NCBI GenBank assembly: GCA_002404675.1 | Contig: DHKE01000013.1 | Coordinates: forward strand, 1 to 5,676 | Reading direction: 5' to 3' | Length of the DNA: 5,676 nt | Source of the DNA: Porphyromonadaceae bacterium UBA4702 | Lineage (GTDB): Bacteria; Bacteroidota; Bacteroidia; Bacteroidales; Muribaculaceae | Shown here: positions 5,237 to 5,676 of the stretch, one piece after another | How the letters are laid out: each line of letters opens with the position of its first letter | Numbering within the stretch: position 1 is the stretch's first letter | Made by a program: the position numbers and the translations under genes | Notes under the pieces: generated by a model | What the model was told of the DNA's origin: nothing | Databases searched by the model: none | What the model saw: only the letters and a program-made list of their open reading frames with translations

Positions 5237-5676
5237 ATGGATATATCAATAGTAGTCCCCCTGTACAATGAGGCCGAATCCCTGCCCGAACTGACGGCAT
5301 GGATAGAGCGCGTCATGGCTGAAAACGGTTTCAGCTACGAGATATGGTTTATCGACGACGGGTCTACGGACTCCTCATGGGAGATAATCAAGCAGCTCCG
5401 CGAGTCCAACCCTGCGATACATGGCGTGTCGTTCTCGCGCAACTATGGCAAGTCGCCGGCTCTGAACGTCGGTTTCGGCCGTGCGCAGGGCGATGTGGTG
5501 ATCACCATGGATGCCGACTTGCAGGACAGCCCCGACGAGATACCGGAATTGTTCCGCATGATAACCGTTGAGGGCTACGACCTTGTGTCCGGGTGGAAGA
5601 AGAAGCGGTATGACCCACTTTCCAAGACTATCCCGACCAAGCTGTTCAACGCTACGGCCCGCAAGGTGAGCGGCAT
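5237..5676 (+). CDS. Family 2 glycosyltransferase, DPM1/GtrB/ArnC-like (3' truncated by window end)
   Basis: The first 146 codons of a GT2 enzyme, open to the right edge. The GT-A fold signatures are clear: SIVVPLYNEAESL (4-16) at the nucleotide-sugar pocket, FIDDGSTDSS (38-47), FSRNYGKSPALNVGF (66-80) and the metal-binding DxD in MDADLQDSPDEIP (91-103). The FSRN-GK-A and DADLQDPP-like motifs are typical of the dolichyl/undecaprenyl-phosphate glycosyltransferase group, which moves a sugar from a nucleotide donor to a polyprenyl phosphate at the inner face of the membrane. Full-length members are about 310-330 aa and often end with two membrane helices, which would lie beyond the window. ATG 5237 begins right at the conserved first strand and follows AAGG closely. 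It lies 94 bp after bioB on the same strand with no clear terminator or promoter between, so cotranscription is possible. Donor and acceptor are unknown. Confidence 0.92.
   Translation, partial: MDISIVVPLYNEAESLPELTAWIERVMAENGFSYEIWFIDDGSTDSSWEIIKQLRESNPAIHGVSFSRNYGKSPALNVGFGRAQGDVVITMDADLQDSPDEIPELFRMITVEGYDLVSGWKKKRYDPLSKTIPTKLFNATARKVSG

Overview
The window looks like chromosomal DNA of a gut-type Bacteroidales bacterium, with Muribaculaceae (Duncaniella/Muribaculum-like) as my best guess. Three things point there. Promoters match the Bacteroidetes form (TTTG, about 19 nt, TAnnTTTG) rather than the E. coli form. Start codons lack strong Shine-Dalgarno sequences. A BspA-type leucine-rich-repeat surface protein carries a C-terminal domain like those of secreted Bacteroidetes proteins. 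The assignment rests on these features and protein style, not on a database search.

Layout. Positions 1-89 hold the 3' tail of an unidentified plus-strand gene. Positions 219-2456 hold a tight plus-strand cluster, probably one operon: a zinc-less MoeB/ThiF/HesA-like E1 adenylyltransferase; a membrane-anchored exported protein with YD-repeat-like segments (4-bp ATGA overlap with the E1 gene); a 69-aa single-pass membrane protein; and a flavodoxin-fold FMN reductase with a CX2CX2CX6C motif. The cluster ends at a perfect 18-bp-stem hairpin (2482-2522), which it shares with a convergent minus-strand gene. That gene (2603-3853) encodes a secreted LRR_5/BspA-like protein. A 317-bp divergent intergenic region follows, then biotin synthase bioB (4171-5142, plus) and the first 146 codons of a DPM1/GtrB-like family 2 glycosyltransferase that runs off the end.

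The divergent region (3854-4170) is the most structured non-coding stretch. It holds a -7 box for the LRR gene, four copies of TGTTGTATT (two direct, two inverted) just upstream of that box, a GC-rich block with five palindromes, and a near-ideal promoter for bioB. This promoter excludes the in-frame TTG at 4156 as the bioB start.

No phage, IS, CRISPR, tRNA or rRNA is visible. The E1 gene has no ThiS/MoaD-like partner in view and bioB has no other biotin gene beside it, so neither sits in a recognisable pathway operon. I do not see a clearly new system. The best leads are the palindrome cluster, the repeat array at the LRR promoter, the altered cluster-ligand set of BioB, and the unusual E1/membrane/flavoprotein operon.
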